DNA from: Candidatus Altarchaeales archaeon A3 | GTDB taxonomy: Archaea; Altiarchaeota; Altiarchaeia; Altiarchaeales; Altiarchaeaceae | Reading direction: 5' to 3' | NCBI GenBank assembly: GCA_002083985.1 | Contig: MTER01000193.1 | Location: 1-6,086 of the forward strand | DNA length: 6,086 nucleotides | Shown here: positions 4,926 through 6,086 of the stretch, piece after piece | How the letters are laid out: each line of letters opens with the position of its first letter | Numbering within the stretch: the stretch's first letter is position 1 | Translations under genes and position numbers: made by a program | The notes under the pieces: model-generated | The model's input: only the letters and a program-made list of their open reading frames with translations | What the model was told of the DNA's origin: nothing | The model's database searches: none

Positions 4926-6002
4926 ATGAAAATAAATGTAAAACTTGACAATTTTGATGAAGAATTGATGTTTAAACGATTTAGTTTAAACATAGGGGGC
5001 AAACAAGTAGTTACTCCAATAACTGCAAGCCACAAACTAAATCCAGTGAGCAGTATAAACGAGATATACAAATCCTTTGATTCAAATAAGTTGGATAATT
5101 GTATGAAAGATGAAGGATATGAGCGAAAGATAAATGCAGAGATGAAACGAGGGATGACTTCCGGATTAAACGTATGTTTTGTTGATTATAATGATCTTAT
5201 AATTCCAAATGATAAACAAATAGAAGCTCTATCAGATATACAATATGAACACAGTGACATAGTTACAACACCAATAATGTCAAAGATTATTGGTTCAAAT
5301 GGCCCTAAAGATGAAAAACTACTGGAAACTTTTACTAACATAACCAATAAGTACATCGAAATTGTAGAAACATTAAATCATAAGGGTATTCTTGGAGTAA
5401 TACCTTCAAAAATGCCAAGAGGATTCTTAGAGCAGATAATAAAGAACTATAAAGCAAAAAACGTTACTTCATTTATTATAGATTTTGACGGACGGGCAGT
5501 TGACACAAACCCAAGCTGGATAAGAAACCTCTTCAGATTACTTAAAGATAATGATTTACTTGAAGAATCTTTCCTTTATTCTGTCAATGCTAATAAAGGC
5601 AAATTTATGAAACAAGCAAAGGAGATATTAGCAAAAGATTTCATTAGCATCGGTTTTGGAATGGATATTTTGGGATTGAATCATATTCCGCCAAGAATGA
5701 GTTCTGAAACATGGGCCAAAATTAAACAACAAAGAACAGAAAATACATTTAGGGTGTTTAATAGAGATTCTTATGGCTACTTGAAAAAAACGGAAACAGA
5801 ACTAAAAAACGCTGAAATAAACAATCGCGATGCTATAAAAAATTTTAATATTACTGAACAATTCAATGAATCAAAAGTTCTGCAACAAAAATTAAAAGAA
5901 GAGGATAGTATTGAGCCATATCTCAAAACTAAATCACAAGTTAATGATGAAGTAATCAGAAAGATTAAAAAAATAAGAAAGAGTGTATTCAAAGGAGATT
6001 AA
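4926..6002 (+). CDS. Unrecognised 358-residue protein with predicted beta/alpha (TIM-barrel-like) core
   Basis: I do not recognise the family with confidence. The start is 1 bp after the toxin stop, so it is probably translated from the same message. Residues 15-35 (FKRFSLNIGGKQVVTPITA) resemble the opening strands of tRNA-guanine transglycosylase-type barrels. Hydrophobic strands then alternate with helices: NVCFVDYNDLIIP (82-94), DIVTTPIM (111-118), KGILGVIPSKMPRGF (153-167), VTSFIIDFDGRAVDTNP (180-196), SFLYSVNANKGKF (215-227) and FISIGFGMDILGLNHIPPR (239-257). Polar residues at strand ends (Asp186, Asp188, Arg190, Asn221, His253, Arg257) could form an active site. Residues 260-358 are Lys/Glu-rich and helical, with no membrane or signal segment. 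The fold and any nucleobase-exchange role are inference. Its place between a toxin-antitoxin pair and another tightly coupled gene suggests an accessory or defence setting. Confidence 0.6.
   Translation: MKINVKLDNFDEELMFKRFSLNIGGKQVVTPITASHKLNPVSSINEIYKSFDSNKLDNCMKDEGYERKINAEMKRGMTSGLNVCFVDYNDLIIPNDKQIEALSDIQYEHSDIVTTPIMSKIIGSNGPKDEKLLETFTNITNKYIEIVETLNHKGILGVIPSKMPRGFLEQIIKNYKAKNVTSFIIDFDGRAVDTNPSWIRNLFRLLKDNDLLEESFLYSVNANKGKFMKQAKEILAKDFISIGFGMDILGLNHIPPRMSSETWAKIKQQRTENTFRVFNRDSYGYLKKTETELKNAEINNRDAIKNFNITEQFNESKVLQQKLKEEDSIEPYLKTKSQVNDEVIRKIKKIRKSVFKGD
5994..5997 (+). promoter_or_regulatory. Strong Shine-Dalgarno before the last gene
   Basis: AAAGGAGATT (5991-6000) contains GGAG 6 nt before the ATG at 6004 and overlaps the end of the previous gene. 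It is the clearest ribosome binding site on the plus strand here and supports the start of the truncated gene. Confidence 0.7.
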
Positions 6003-6003
6003 A

Positions 6004-6086
6004 ATGCCAGATTCACTAATTGAAGAACTACCTAAAATAGTCGCACAAGGAAAGAAGGAAGCACAGAGAATATTGGATAATATCTC
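6004..6086 (+). CDS. Partial gene, N-terminus only (possible DNA methyltransferase)
   Basis: An open frame from ATG 6004 runs off the window after 27 full codons, starting MPDSLIEELPKIVAQGKKEA. It begins 1 bp after the preceding stop, with GGAG at ideal spacing, so it is a real gene in the same operon. From memory, the pattern LIEELPKIV-x-GKKEAQRIL resembles the start of some adenine-specific DNA methyltransferases of accessory loci. Twenty-seven residues cannot prove this, and any protein with an N-terminal amphipathic helix would look similar. Confidence 0.6.
   Translation, partial: MPDSLIEELPKIVAQGKKEAQRILDNI

Noticed and set aside
5777..5992. Minus-strand hydrophobic 71-residue frame
   Set aside because: Its Phe/Leu/Ser-rich sequence is the antisense of the Lys/Glu-rich C-terminus of the 358-residue protein, a common artefact.

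Overview
The window is an AT-rich accessory region. A long gene-poor stretch full of small inverted-repeat elements lies between one minus-strand gene on the left and a plus-strand run of genes on the right. The best organism clue is an L-aspartate dehydrogenase (nadX-like) gene of the short type common in archaea, without an obvious Shine-Dalgarno sequence. Next to it is a UPF0175-like/PIN-DUF3368-like toxin-antitoxin pair, frequent in methanogens and ANME relatives but also present in bacteria. I lean towards a low-GC euryarchaeon, with low confidence; no rRNA, tRNA or informational gene settles it.

Layout. Positions 1-480 hold no gene. They carry two GC-richer structured inverted repeats (163-252 and 375-481) with the R''-L''...L'-R' layout of integron attC sites, and a small inverted-repeat element between them. 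Positions 490-1239 (minus) encode a stand-alone protein resembling class III nucleotidyl cyclases, whose stop lies 8 bp from the second attC-like site. A cluster of a 10-bp motif, GTTCGYATAT, in both orientations sits upstream of its start. Positions 1370-2890 have no gene but are dense in non-autonomous elements: two copies of a 144-bp element, one split by a 106-bp element with an 8-bp target duplication; a 69-bp element; seven degenerate palindromes spaced about 36 bp apart; a 162-bp element with 22-bp inverted ends and a near-perfect 12-bp flanking duplication; and a lone element end at 2681-2701.

Positions 2890-3672 encode NadX, which would supply iminoaspartate for NAD synthesis. From 3800 to the window end runs a tight plus-strand operon: a two-part antitoxin-like protein; a PIN-domain toxin in ATGA overlap with it but broken by a one-base frameshift; an unrecognised 358-residue protein with a predicted alternating beta/alpha fold starting 1 bp after the toxin stop; and the first 27 codons of a further gene with a strong ribosome binding site. 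The last two genes have almost no spacing and probably act together. Whether they form a defence or nucleic-acid modification system, with the toxin-antitoxin pair as a guard, is a hypothesis that depends on sequence beyond the window.
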